Assembly: GCF_934747485.1 (NCBI RefSeq)
Contig: NZ_CAKVGN010000030.1
Location: 1-32,065 of the forward strand
Source: an uncultured Brachyspira sp.
GTDB taxonomy: Bacteria; Spirochaetota; Brachyspiria; Brachyspirales; Brachyspiraceae
Length of the DNA: 32,065 nt
Direction of reading: 5' to 3'
Shown: positions 1 to 8,331 of the stretch, piece by piece
Numbering within the stretch: the first letter of the stretch is position 1
How the letters are laid out: each line of letters opens with the position of its first letter
Notes under the pieces: model-generated
The model's database searches: none
What the model was told of the DNA's origin: nothing
What the model saw: only the letters and a program-made list of their open reading frames with translations
Translations under genes and position numbers: made by a program

Positions 1-111
1 TAAATTATGATACACCTATGCTATACTTTAAGAAATTAAGGAATTCCTAACTGCAATATGTCTGGCTCCTGTGCATTACTTTTTTATATCCTTTAATATT
101 AATATTGATAC

Positions 112-140
112 TTGACATACAGCCGTTTTTTTATTATTAT
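112..140 (+). promoter_or_regulatory. sigma-70 promoter of the first gene
   Basis: TTGACA at 112-117 and TATTAT at 135-140 are separated by exactly 17 bases. Predicted transcription start is near 147, about 40 bases before the GTG start at 188. Read directly from the sequence; activity is inferred. Confidence 0.65.
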
Positions 141-187
141 ATCACAAATATTTTGCTATGCTTATTAGTTTTTATGGAGAGACTATT

Positions 188-1234
188 GTGATTAGCTATT
201 TTCAAAAGAATAAGAAGAGAAAAACTATATTAAATAAAATTAAAGAAAAAAGAATAATTATAAATGATTTTTATGTGCCTTTAGGTATAGTTCCTACAGA
301 GTCTTCTAAGCCTAAAGAGGGTGTGAGTATAGAATTAAAAACTTCTGATGACGGTGCTGATATGTATTCCTATAGCATTTCAATATCAGCAAATAGGCTT
401 TCAGATTTGTTTCTTAAATTAATAAAATTGCTTCCATATTATGCTACTATGGTGATAGAAAGAAAAAGTGAGGATATAAACAGAGAGTTTGATGTGCTTA
501 TGAGCGACCCTGATATATCTTTAAGCGAGATTAGAAGAGTGTTTAAAAAATATAATGAGCTTTGGGTAGAGTGCGGTTTTGTTGGTTTTGGAGTTATTGA
601 TGAGTATAATGATTTTGAGATTTTTATTAATTTAGATAAAGAAATAATTATAAACACGCCTTTTAAAAATATTAAAAAAATTAATAGAATATTAGATTCT
701 TTTAATCTATTAGATGAGACTCCTGTTTTTATTAGTTCTGATATTCACTGGCATTATTCTTTATCTTCTATAGTTTCTTATGAGAGCTATAGCGAGACTT
801 ATGAATATATATTTGATTATTATGATATTATTAACAATTTAAAGCATAGTTTTGGTTTTGTGATGATTAATGATGATGAGAAAATAGATAAAGAGCCAAA
901 ATGGTGGAATGTTACTGTCCGCTGTCTTGGAAAGTGTAAGACTGTATCTTTTGTTTCTACATATTATATAGTAGCAAACACAATAGAAGAGATGGAAACT
1001 GTAATAGAAGAAAAGATGAAAGAGCTTGATATAGAGTATTATTATATATACGACTATTACAATGTTGACCCTAACAATTATCATCATAAAAGCGTAAACT
1101 TATCAAACAAAGATAATTTATTTTTTAAGAAAGCACCTTTTGGAATATGGGCAGAGTCTGACATATTTATAAGCAAGGTAAGAGATATTAGTTTATTTTA
1201 TATAAATAATAGAAGTTATGAAAGAGCATATTAA
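188..1234 (+). CDS. Hypothetical protein, first gene of a three-gene cluster
   Basis: I do not recognise this 348-residue protein. It is rich in Tyr, Ile, Asp and Glu, has no signal peptide or obvious membrane segment, and looks like a soluble cytoplasmic protein; a late tract is strikingly Tyr-rich (EYYYIYDYYN). The frame is open from an ATG at 158, but that codon has no ribosome binding site. The GTG at 188 sits 6 bases after GGAGAG (176-181) and fits the promoter better, so I prefer it. The 3' end overlaps the Nudix gene by 17 bases, suggesting co-transcription and perhaps translational coupling. No function can be assigned from sequence alone. Confidence 0.8.
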   Translation: MISYFQKNKKRKTILNKIKEKRIIINDFYVPLGIVPTESSKPKEGVSIELKTSDDGADMYSYSISISANRLSDLFLKLIKLLPYYATMVIERKSEDINREFDVLMSDPDISLSEIRRVFKKYNELWVECGFVGFGVIDEYNDFEIFINLDKEIIINTPFKNIKKINRILDSFNLLDETPVFISSDIHWHYSLSSIVSYESYSETYEYIFDYYDIINNLKHSFGFVMINDDEKIDKEPKWWNVTVRCLGKCKTVSFVSTYYIVANTIEEMETVIEEKMKELDIEYYYIYDYYNVDPNNYHHKSVNLSNKDNLFFKKAPFGIWAESDIFISKVRDISLFYINNRSYERAY

Positions 1235-1745
1235 AAATCAATTTAAATATTGTCCCTATTGCGGAGAGAAGGATTCTTTTATATATAATGGGGTAAAGAT
1301 ATTTAATTGTTCAAAGTGCGGGAGAAGTTATTTTGTCAATCCTGCTTCTGCGGGCGGAATGGTTGTTGAAACACCTAAAGGCATTGTATTTGTTGAGAGG
1401 AAGTTTGAACCTAAAAAAGGCTATATTGATTTGCCGGGCGGGTTTTGCGAACCTTATGAGAGAATTGAAGATGCTGTTAGAAGGGAGCTTTTTGAAGAGA
1501 CTAATATAAAAATAGATAATATACATTTTCTTATAAGCGGAAGTAATGAATATATTTATGAGGGCATGATGTATGTTACTACAGATATGTTTTTTTATGC
1601 TAAGATAGATTATGTGCCTGAAGTAAAACCTTCTGATGATGCATCTGAAGTGGTATTTATAAAAAAAGAGAATATTGATTTTGACAGATTAGCTTTTAAA
1701 TCATCAAAAGAAGCTTTAAGAGAATATATTAGAATAACTCAGTAA
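1218..1745 (+). CDS. Nudix hydrolase with N-terminal zinc ribbon
   Basis: This 175-residue cytoplasmic enzyme should hydrolyse a nucleoside diphosphate linked to another moiety (NADH, ADP-ribose or similar). A zinc ribbon is formed by C12-x2-C15 and C31-x2-C34. The Nudix box follows the pattern G-x5-E-x7-REUxEE, starting at G75 (GGFCEPYE) and ending in RRELFEET (89-95), with all metal-binding acids present. The zinc ribbon plus Nudix arrangement resembles NADH pyrophosphatase (NudC) relatives, but the protein is much shorter than NudC (about 257 residues), so the substrate is open. It overlaps the preceding gene by 17 bases and is followed 5 bases later by the DUF1848 gene. The ribosome binding site is weak, consistent with coupling to the upstream gene. 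Confidence 0.9.
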   Translation: MKEHIKNQFKYCPYCGEKDSFIYNGVKIFNCSKCGRSYFVNPASAGGMVVETPKGIVFVERKFEPKKGYIDLPGGFCEPYERIEDAVRRELFEETNIKIDNIHFLISGSNEYIYEGMMYVTTDMFFYAKIDYVPEVKPSDDASEVVFIKKENIDFDRLAFKSSKEALREYIRITQ

Positions 1746-1750
1746 TTATT

Positions 1751-2632
1751 ATGATAATAAGTGCAAGCAGAAGAACGGATATTCCTTGTTATTATTCTGA
1801 TTGGTTTTTTGATAGAATAAAAGAAAAATATTGTTTGGTGAGAAATCCTTTTAACAGTCATCAAGTAAGTAAAATATATTTGTCGGCTGATGTGGTTGAT
1901 TGCATAGTTTTTTGGACTAAAGATGTTTCTCCTATGATTGATAAATTATATTTGATTAAAGACTATAAATATTATTTTCAATTTACAATTAATTCATACG
2001 GCGAAGATATAGAGAATGTTATTTCAAAGAGAAAAGAGAAGATAATATATTCATTTAAAAGACTTTCAGAGAAAATAGGCAAAGAAAAAGTTTTGTGGCG
2101 TTATGACCCTATTATCTTAAGCGAAAAATATAGCATTGATTATCATAAAAAACATTTTGAATATTTAATAAAAGAGCTTCATGACTATACAAACAAATGC
2201 ATAATAAGTTTTGTTGATATTTATAAAAAAATAGAAAGCAAGATAAAAGATATAAATATTAAAAAAGATGATGACTCTATTTTTGAATTATCTTCTTTTA
2301 TTAGCGATATTTCTAAACATTATAATATAAGTGTAGAGGCTTGTTGTGAGGATTTGCCTAATATTGGTAAAAGTAAATGCATTGATGAGAGTCTTATATC
2401 AAAGATAGTAGGATATGATATAAAAGCGAAAAAAGACAAAAATCAAAGGCTTAATTGCGGATGCATTGAAAGCATTGACATAGGGGCTTACAACACTTGC
2501 TTATCTGATTGCATTTACTGTTATGCGAATAATAATAAAAAAAGCAATATCAAAAACTCTCCTATTCTTGGAAGCAATATAAACGATTTGGATATTATTA
2601 CAGAGAGAAAGTGCTATTCTTTAAAAGAGTAA
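1751..2632 (+). CDS. DUF1848 family protein with radical-SAM-like cysteine cluster
   Basis: This 293-residue protein matches the DUF1848 family. It opens with the typical MIISASRRTDIP motif, has IVFWTKD near residue 55, and ends with a Cys-rich part: C236-x-C238, then GAYNT followed by C250-x3-C254-x2-C257 and YAN. The C-x3-C-x2-C spacing is that of radical SAM enzymes binding a 4Fe-4S cluster, but here it lies near the C-terminus rather than the N-terminus, as is usual in this family. The reaction is unknown. It starts 5 bases after the Nudix stop codon, with no strong ribosome binding site of its own, so it is probably the last gene of the cluster. Confidence 0.85.
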   Translation: MIISASRRTDIPCYYSDWFFDRIKEKYCLVRNPFNSHQVSKIYLSADVVDCIVFWTKDVSPMIDKLYLIKDYKYYFQFTINSYGEDIENVISKRKEKIIYSFKRLSEKIGKEKVLWRYDPIILSEKYSIDYHKKHFEYLIKELHDYTNKCIISFVDIYKKIESKIKDINIKKDDDSIFELSSFISDISKHYNISVEACCEDLPNIGKSKCIDESLISKIVGYDIKAKKDKNQRLNCGCIESIDIGAYNTCLSDCIYCYANNNKKSNIKNSPILGSNINDLDIITERKCYSLKE

Positions 2633-2681
2633 TTTATAATTTTATATATTTTTTTATATTTTATAATTTGTTAAAAATGTA

Positions 2682-2687
2682 TATAAT
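2682..2687 (+). promoter_or_regulatory. Possible -10 box upstream of the DUF4132 gene
   Basis: A consensus TATAAT lies about 20 bases before the start codon, preceded by TG at 2678-2679. No good -35 box lies at the right distance, so this is weakly supported and the tract is A/T-rich anyway. Confidence 0.35.
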
Positions 2688-2707
2688 TTATCAATGTGGA
2701 GGATGTT

Positions 2708-5700
2708 ATGGACTTAGAAAAAAAACTTGAACAATATTATGAAATCAATATAGTGGATAATATAAAAATATGCGAATCTACAAATGATTTTAGCAAAATA
2801 AGAATGGGTCCTTATGATTATTTTTATAGTCAAGATGAATTTTTGAAAGATTATTTTTCTATAGAAGATGAGAAATTAAAAAAAAGATATGAACATTTAA
2901 TAAAGATATTTATTTACGGAAAAGATAAGAAAGGAGAATACGGATATAGGTATGTTATTTTTGATTATATAGTCAATAGAGATTTTGAAAAGTCGCTTAG
3001 ATATCTTACCTATGAATATGATAAAAAATATAAAGAGTATTCAAGAACTCTAAATGGTGAAGGTTCAATATATAAAGTTTTTGATGATTTTAATAAATAC
3101 TTTAGCAAAGAGTTTCATAAATATACAGATAAATATATTGATATTATTAATAATAATGATAATAAAAAAATACTCTCTAAAATGGGAAGAGATGCTGTAA
3201 TTCCATTGATTGCTATATGTTCTGTGATAAAAAATAATAAAGACTGTGATAAAAAATATATTGATGCGGCTATAAAATCATTCGATGTTCTTCCTAATGT
3301 TTATGACACTTTAAATGTAATTGCTGCTCTTTTGGATAAAAATGAAGATATAAAAAATAAATTTATAGAAGTGCTTAATAAAAATGAAGAATATATAATT
3401 GACATGAATATTATACTTGGATATTATTTAAGAACATTAGATTATACAAATCCTTATAAAGCTAAAGAGAAATTCTTTAATGCAATAAATTATCCAAATG
3501 ATTTTGCCTTTATAGCACAGCATTTTGAGAACTATTTTCATTATGAGTTTATTTATGGGGCAAGAGATTTATATTTGAATCATAAAGAAGATTTTTATAA
3601 AATTTATAATTTTGTAGAAAACAGTTTAAATAGTGATAGGTACAATATTAATAGAAATAATGATAGAAACAAAAGAATATTTTTAGTGCTTAGCGGTGTT
3701 TTATTAGAACATAATGATAAAAAAATAGACAATGATAATTTAAAAAAAGCTGCTGCTGTATTACAAACAATAGTGAATCATTTTACAAAAGAGGATACTG
3801 ACAGCTATACGAAACTTCCTCTTTTTTCTACTACAGAAAATATTGAAGAGATATTTGACAAAGATAAAAATAAAAACTTTGATGAGCTTATTAAATATTA
3901 TACAGATAAAAAAAATGCTTATGTGCTTTACAGCAGATGGGATACTGCTCCGGAAATAAGACTTAATTCAGAGCTTTATTATATATATCCGTTGTTTAAT
4001 TATGACAGTGATGAAACAAAAAAATATAAAAAGTTTGCTATTGATGTTTTGAAATATTTGCCTATTCATCTTGGAATAAGAAAATATATAGAAGTTCAGG
4101 CCTCTATAGGAAATAAAACTCTAAAAGAAGTTATTGACAGTTTATTAAATAACAAAGAATTAAATATTACATTAAAAGAAATTTTATTATCCTATTATTT
4201 TGATTATGCGGGAGATGCTTCTGGGTATTATTATAATGATGGAAGATGTTTGCCTACACTTTATCATGAGCTTAGATGTTTAGATGAAAATAATAATGTG
4301 ATGATAAACAGTGTGAAAGATGAATTATTTAAAAGCTATTTTGATGAAGTGCTAAATATATTAAATGATGATAAGTTTCTAAAAGATAATATAGCACCAA
4401 ACAAAAACGCTGCATTAGATTTATTAAAGAGTATATATAATAAGATTAATGATTATAATATAGTTTACAAAGTTCTTGAAAGCACAAATAGGGCAGAGGT
4501 TAAAAGATATTGTTTAAAGCTTATTTCTGACAATGAATCTATTACAAGAGAGTATGTTGAAAAGATGTCTGAAAAAGTAAAATCGTCAGAGCTTAAAGGG
4601 GCATTAAAAAATATTATTAAGAATTGGAACTTAAAAAAATACGGCGACAATTTTAAGAGCATTGATGAGGCATTAGAGTTTATTGACACTTACTACAACA
4701 AAAACTATGAGAAAAATATAAAGTTTTTAGATGATGTTAAGTTTACAAAAGTTTTGTACAAAAACGGTAAAGAGGCTGATGAGAGAATATTTAAATATAT
4801 TATTATGGAGTATATGAATTTAGTAGAGCCTGCAAGATTAAAAGATTGTGATATGCTTATTGATATTCTTGATGATTCTTCATTTACCGATGCTTTGGAG
4901 AGTCTTTATAGTTATTGGAGCGATTCTAACTATGAAGCGTCAAAGAAAAATATATTAATACCTTATTTGATATATTTTGATGATTTGAAAATAGATAAGG
5001 TTTATCCGCTTATAAAAGAGTTTGCAAAAGGCTCACGCACAGTTATGGCGGCATTTATTATAAGATGTATGGCATTGAATGGAAAAAATTATGCGTTAAT
5101 ATTACTTGACTCTCTCACAAGAAAAGCTCCTACTGCAAAAATAAAAGAAGTTGCAATAGAGACAATGGAGAATGCTGCTTATATGCTTGATATGACCGCC
5201 AATGAGCTTTCAGACAGAATAATACCTAATTTTGGATTTAGCCAAAAAGGTGAAAGAGTTTTAAACTACGGCGGAGAGGCAAAAAGAACATTCACATTAT
5301 CAATAAACAATAATCTTGAACTTACAATTACAGATAATGAAAAAGGAAAAATAATAAAATCACTTCCATCACCAAACAGCAAAGACGATAAAGCACAAGC
5401 AGACAGTGCCAAAAAAGAATATACCGCTCTCAAAAAAGAAATAAAAACTTTGATACAGAGCCAAAAAATAAGGCTTCAAAAAGTTTTATTAAACGGAAGA
5501 AAATGGACTTACAATAATTTTAAAACTGTATTTGTTGAAAACCCAATAATGAATATATTTGCTTTGAAACTCATTTGGGGTGCTTATGATGAGAATGATA
5601 ATCTAATAGAAAGCTTTAGGTATATGGAAGACGGAAGTTTTAATACTGTTGACGAAGAAGAATATGCTCTAAAAGAAGATAGCTTAATAACTTTAATTCA

Positions 5701-6154
5701 CCCATTGGAATTAGATTCTAACACTATAGAGAAATGGAAAACTCAATTATCCGATTATGAGATAGTTCAGCCAATAGAGCAGCTTAATTTTAAATATGAA
5801 GAGATTACAGAGAAAGATATTTCCGAAGATAGGATTAATTCTCTAAACTCCAAAACAATAAAAGCGGGTGTATTAATGTCGTTAGCAAATAAGTATGACA
5901 TGGCAAGAGGAGAGACTATGGACGGAGGAAGTTTCTCTGAGTACATATTAAAAGACACTTATCTAAATATTTCTGTTCACATCTCATTTGACTATATGTA
6001 TTTTGGAATGGACGCTAATGAAGATGTTAGTTTTGGGGACATTGAGTTTTATGAGATTAGTGACGGCATTGAGACTTTGATTAATCCATTAAAAGTTAAT
6101 AAAAGATTTGCTTCATCAATTTACAGTGCAGTAAAGAGCGTTTTTTTGTACTAA
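2708..6154 (+). CDS. DUF4132 domain protein (MolR/YehI-like)
   Basis: A 1148-residue soluble protein. The C-terminal third carries the DUF4132 signature: a segment around residues 930-990 with an alpha-helical charged stretch, LNGRKWTYNNFKTVFVENPIM, then an aromatic-rich domain containing IWGAYDENDN and HPLELD. The rest is helical and repeat-like, as in E. coli MolR/YehI relatives, whose biochemical role is not well established. A frame-open GTG at 2696 exists, but the ATG at 2708 sits 5 bases after GGAGG (2698-2702), so I chose it. It stands alone between the DUF1848 gene and a strong terminator. Unlike many relatives I see no N-terminal WGR domain. Confidence 0.85.
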   Translation: MDLEKKLEQYYEINIVDNIKICESTNDFSKIRMGPYDYFYSQDEFLKDYFSIEDEKLKKRYEHLIKIFIYGKDKKGEYGYRYVIFDYIVNRDFEKSLRYLTYEYDKKYKEYSRTLNGEGSIYKVFDDFNKYFSKEFHKYTDKYIDIINNNDNKKILSKMGRDAVIPLIAICSVIKNNKDCDKKYIDAAIKSFDVLPNVYDTLNVIAALLDKNEDIKNKFIEVLNKNEEYIIDMNIILGYYLRTLDYTNPYKAKEKFFNAINYPNDFAFIAQHFENYFHYEFIYGARDLYLNHKEDFYKIYNFVENSLNSDRYNINRNNDRNKRIFLVLSGVLLEHNDKKIDNDNLKKAAAVLQTIVNHFTKEDTDSYTKLPLFSTTENIEEIFDKDKNKNFDELIKYYTDKKNAYVLYSRWDTAPEIRLNSELYYIYPLFNYDSDETKKYKKFAIDVLKYLPIHLGIRKYIEVQASIGNKTLKEVIDSLLNNKELNITLKEILLSYYFDYAGDASGYYYNDGRCLPTLYHELRCLDENNNVMINSVKDELFKSYFDEVLNILNDDKFLKDNIAPNKNAALDLLKSIYNKINDYNIVYKVLESTNRAEVKRYCLKLISDNESITREYVEKMSEKVKSSELKGALKNIIKNWNLKKYGDNFKSIDEALEFIDTYYNKNYEKNIKFLDDVKFTKVLYKNGKEADERIFKYIIMEYMNLVEPARLKDCDMLIDILDDSSFTDALESLYSYWSDSNYEASKKNILIPYLIYFDDLKIDKVYPLIKEFAKGSRTVMAAFIIRCMALNGKNYALILLDSLTRKAPTAKIKEVAIETMENAAYMLDMTANELSDRIIPNFGFSQKGERVLNYGGEAKRTFTLSINNNLELTITDNEKGKIIKSLPSPNSKDDKAQADSAKKEYTALKKEIKTLIQSQKIRLQKVLLNGRKWTYNNFKTVFVENPIMNIFALKLIWGAYDENDNLIESFRYMEDGSFNTVDEEEYALKEDSLITLIHPLELDSNTIEKWKTQLSDYEIVQPIEQLNFKYEEITEKDISEDRINSLNSKTIKAGVLMSLANKYDMARGETMDGGSFSEYILKDTYLNISVHISFDYMYFGMDANEDVSFGDIEFYEISDGIETLINPLKVNKRFASSIYSAVKSVFLY

Positions 6155-6194
6155 GTTTATTTAATACGTACGGTAATTAGATAAAAAAATATAG

Positions 6195-6240
6195 AGTAGT
6201 TAATAATTTATTTTATAGTTATTAACTACTTTTTTATTTT
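6195..6240 (+). terminator. Rho-independent terminator after the DUF4132 gene
   Basis: A perfect 12-bp stem pairs 6195-6206 with 6219-6230 around a 12-base loop, followed immediately by five T residues and a T-rich tail. It closes the DUF4132 transcript 41 bases after the stop codon. Confidence 0.85.
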
Positions 6241-6321
6241 CTATTTTAAAAAATTTTTATTCATATTTACTTTAAATTTTTATTATGCTAGCCTTTTTAA
6301 AGTTAATTTTTTGGAGGGAGT

Positions 6322-7323
6322 ATGTATCATTCAAGATTTAAAGGAAGTCATTATGAGGCTGGCTTCAAATATGGAAATATACTTTCTAAAAATAATATAA
6401 ACCCTTTAAGTAAAATAAAGATATCAAAGGAGCGTAAAGACTTTTCTGACAAATGTATGCCAATATATAAAGAATTTTTTCCGGAAATAATAGAAGAAAT
6501 AAAAGGAATAGCTGATGGATTAAGTTGCAATAATATGAAAACAAATTATAAAGATATAGCAGATTTTTTATTTACAATATATGCTTTTACATTTGAAAAT
6601 AAATGTTCTTCTTTTGCATTTAAAACTGATGATAATATTATTTTAGCAAAAAACAGTGATTTTATAAAAAGCATAAAAAAATATTGTGATAGTGTATATT
6701 ATAAATTAATTGACTCCTATTCATTTATAGCAAACTCAACAGCATTTATTGAAATGGAAGATGGTATTAATGAAAAGGGTCTTGCCTGTGCTTTGACTTT
6801 TGTATATCCTGTAAAAATAAATTATGGTTTTAATGCTGGTATGCTTGTGAGATATATATTAGAAAAATGTAATGATGTGAATGAGGCTTTGTCTTTTTTA
6901 GAAGAAGTGCCCATATCATCATCACAAAACATTATTATAGCAGATAGAAATTCTAATATAGCATTAGTTGAATGTAACTGTGATAAAAAGCATATAATAA
7001 AAAATGATTATGTATTTACTTCTAATCATTTTGTAAGTGAATGTATGAGAGTTTATCAAACAGATTTGGAAGATGATGTGCATTCTCATGAAAGATATAA
7101 TACATTAGAAAATGCTTTTAAAAACTATAAATATAATTTAGATTTTTCAAAAGAATTATTATCCGGTAAATATGGTTTTATGTGTCAGTATGAGAAGAAA
7201 GATGATATTGATACAATTTGGTCAAGTATATATTCTATAAAGGATAAAAAGATATATAGAACGGAAGGCAATCCTTCAAAAAATAGTTTTAAAGAGGATA
7301 AAAGATTAAAATTCTCTTATTAA
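6322..7323 (+). CDS. C45-family N-terminal-nucleophile acyltransferase/hydrolase
   Basis: A 333-residue protein resembling the C45 peptidase / acyl-CoA:6-aminopenicillanic-acid acyltransferase family, whose members cut themselves to expose a Cys nucleophile and then hydrolyse or transfer linear amides. The start MYHSRFKGSHYEAGFKYG is the family's usual N-terminal motif, and KCSSFAF at C95 is the expected self-cleavage site and nucleophile. ILAKNSDF, a few residues later, fits the conserved substrate-side Arg/Asn-Asp region. Near the middle lies the usual INEKGLACALTF motif. There is no signal peptide. A strong ribosome binding site (GGAGGG at 6313-6318) precedes the ATG. The gene is flanked by a terminator and by repeat-rich DNA, so it is probably monocistronic. 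Substrate unknown; bile-salt-hydrolase-like or peptide-like amides are possibilities only. Confidence 0.8.
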   Translation: MYHSRFKGSHYEAGFKYGNILSKNNINPLSKIKISKERKDFSDKCMPIYKEFFPEIIEEIKGIADGLSCNNMKTNYKDIADFLFTIYAFTFENKCSSFAFKTDDNIILAKNSDFIKSIKKYCDSVYYKLIDSYSFIANSTAFIEMEDGINEKGLACALTFVYPVKINYGFNAGMLVRYILEKCNDVNEALSFLEEVPISSSQNIIIADRNSNIALVECNCDKKHIIKNDYVFTSNHFVSECMRVYQTDLEDDVHSHERYNTLENAFKNYKYNLDFSKELLSGKYGFMCQYEKKDDIDTIWSSIYSIKDKKIYRTEGNPSKNSFKEDKRLKFSY

Positions 7324-7366
7324 ATAATTTAAATATTAATAAAAAATGTTTTTAAAATTCTTTTAA

Positions 7367-7448
7367 CGCACGGTTAATAAAGTTTTATATATAATTGAAT
7401 TTAAATTATTAATTTATTCTAGGGTTAAAAACTTATTTTGCGTGCGGT
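7367..7448. repeat. Inverted CGCACG / CGTGCG pair, first
   Basis: CGCACG at 7367-7372 faces CGTGCG at 7441-7446 across about 70 bases of AT-rich DNA. The same arrangement recurs at 8149-8230 and 29985-30030. GC-rich hexamers of this kind stand out sharply in this AT-rich background. Confidence 0.5.
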
Positions 7449-7596
7449 ATATATACAATAATTTTAAACGACGCTATGGTGGGGTTTTTGAATTCTTTTT
7501 AGACAAATATAAAAATAAGAATTAGAAAGTACAGATAAAATTAATAAAAAATAATGGGCGGGGAATGTAATAAAAGTTTTAAAATTTAATTAGGTT

Positions 7597-7660
7597 CGCC
7601 CGCCCTTTAGGTTTTCTGTCTTTTCTTTTGTTTATGTGTTGATTTTCTTTTTTGTTTATA
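7597..7660 (+). repeat. Dispersed repeat unit a, copy 1
   Basis: Begins with CGCCCGCCCTTTAGG, then a pyrimidine-rich tract ending in TGTTTATA. It matches 8036-8098 closely, with small differences in the T/C tract. Confidence 0.75.
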
Positions 7661-7662
7661 CA

Positions 7663-7746
7663 TAAAAAGCTATACTTTATTAAATGCAGTTCTTTTGCTT
7701 CTTTTATATCAATAAAAGAAGTGGGGTGCGGGGCAAAGCCCTGCAA
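7663..7746 (+). repeat. Dispersed repeat unit b (double hairpin), copy 1
   Basis: Contains TATACTTTATTAAATGCAG, then hairpin I (stem 7698-7707 with 7712-7721, perfect 10 bp, 4-base loop) and hairpin II (7727-7734 with 7738-7745, 8 pairs including one G-T). Other copies lie at 7923-8006 and 31886-31976, and inverted near 30056-30130. Confidence 0.8.
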
Positions 7747-7767
7747 ACAGTAAATTTTAAAACTTAA

Positions 7768-7890
7768 AAATTTTTTTAGTGTATATTTTATAACTATAAT
7801 TTATGTTTTTGTTTTATTCAACTTTTTCCCGCCGCAGAAAGTTGCAAAAAGTGCGAGTGCTTTAACTTTATATTTTGGAATATGTAAATC
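7768..7890 (+). repeat. Dispersed repeat unit c, copy 1
   Basis: Runs from the TTTTTTAGTGTATAT tract through AACTATAATTTATG and CAACTTTTTCCCGCCGCA to a TTTAACTTTATATTTTGGA tract. It matches 31741-31868 and the truncated copy at 31985-32065, and is present inverted near 30130-30237. Confidence 0.8.
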
Positions 7891-7922
7891 TAAAATAATG
7901 TTTATATTTTTGTTTATATATA

Positions 7923-8006
7923 GAAATCTATACTTTATTAAATGCAGCCTTTTTGCTTCTTTGTGGCAACAAAAGAAGTGGGGGTGCGGGGGCTAGTCCC
8001 CGCAGA
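7923..8006 (+). repeat. Dispersed repeat unit b (double hairpin), copy 2
   Basis: Same layout as copy 1: hairpin I arms 7956-7962 and 7972-7978, hairpin II a perfect 7-bp stem 7985-7991 with 7998-8004. The stem of hairpin II keeps pairing although its bases differ from copy 1. Confidence 0.8.
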
Positions 8007-8035
8007 TAATTTAAAATAAAAAATTAATTACGTTT

Positions 8036-8098
8036 CCCGCCCTTTAGGCTTTCTGTCTTTTCTCTCGTTTATGTGTTGTTTTTCTTTTTTTGTTTATA
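8036..8098 (+). repeat. Dispersed repeat unit a, copy 2
   Basis: CCCGCCCTTTAGG followed by a pyrimidine tract ending in TGTTTATA; close match to 7597-7660. Confidence 0.75.
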
Positions 8099-8148
8099 CT
8101 GCTATTTTAGCTGCCCGCCCAAGTTTTTTTAATTGAGAATGCATACAA

Positions 8149-8233
8149 CGCACGCTAAACTAAGCAATGTTTCTAAACCAATTAATAATGCAGTTTTATT
8201 ATATTTTAAAATCTATCCACCGTGCGTGCGGTG
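8149..8233. repeat. Inverted CGCACG / CGTGCG pair, second
   Basis: CGCACG at 8149-8154 faces a doubled CGTGCGTGCG at 8221-8230. The right arm is itself palindromic, CACCG at 8218-8222 with CGGTG at 8229-8233. It lies about 40-120 bases upstream of the STAS promoter. Confidence 0.5.
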
Positions 8234-8269
8234 TGAATATTTTAACTGCTCTATCATTTTGCTTAATTA

Positions 8270-8297
8270 TTGACTTTAATATTATGTTTGTTATAAT
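8270..8297 (+). promoter_or_regulatory. sigma-70 promoter of the STAS gene
   Basis: TTGACT at 8270-8275 and a consensus TATAAT at 8292-8297 are 16 bases apart. Predicted start near 8304, giving a leader of about 28 bases that carries the ribosome binding site AAGGAG. Confidence 0.75.
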
Positions 8298-8331
8298 ATT
8301 TAAAATAAGTATTTGAAGGAGAAAATATATT

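Larger units (their letters stand above)
7324..8269. other. Long repeat-rich noncoding gap
   Basis: About 950 bases with no credible gene on either strand. It holds two copies of a pyrimidine-rich unit (7597-7660, 8036-8098), two copies of a double-hairpin unit (7663-7746, 7923-8006), one copy of a third unit (7768-7890) and two inverted CGCACG pairs. Local G+C spikes in the hairpins contrast with the AT-rich surroundings. The order is a-b-c-b-a, with all units on the same strand. Confidence 0.75.

Noticed and set aside
1..111. Tail of an upstream gene or an RNA gene
   Set aside because: No open frame of useful length, no terminator and no tRNA-like folding; only the small palindrome AGGAATTCCT stands out.
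6241..6321. Promoter for the C45 gene
   Set aside because: Only scattered partial -10 matches such as TATTAT at 6281 with no -35 box at a workable distance.
7597..8098. Possible CRISPR array
   Set aside because: Units recur at irregular spacing, are long and structurally varied, and are not separated by spacers of constant length.
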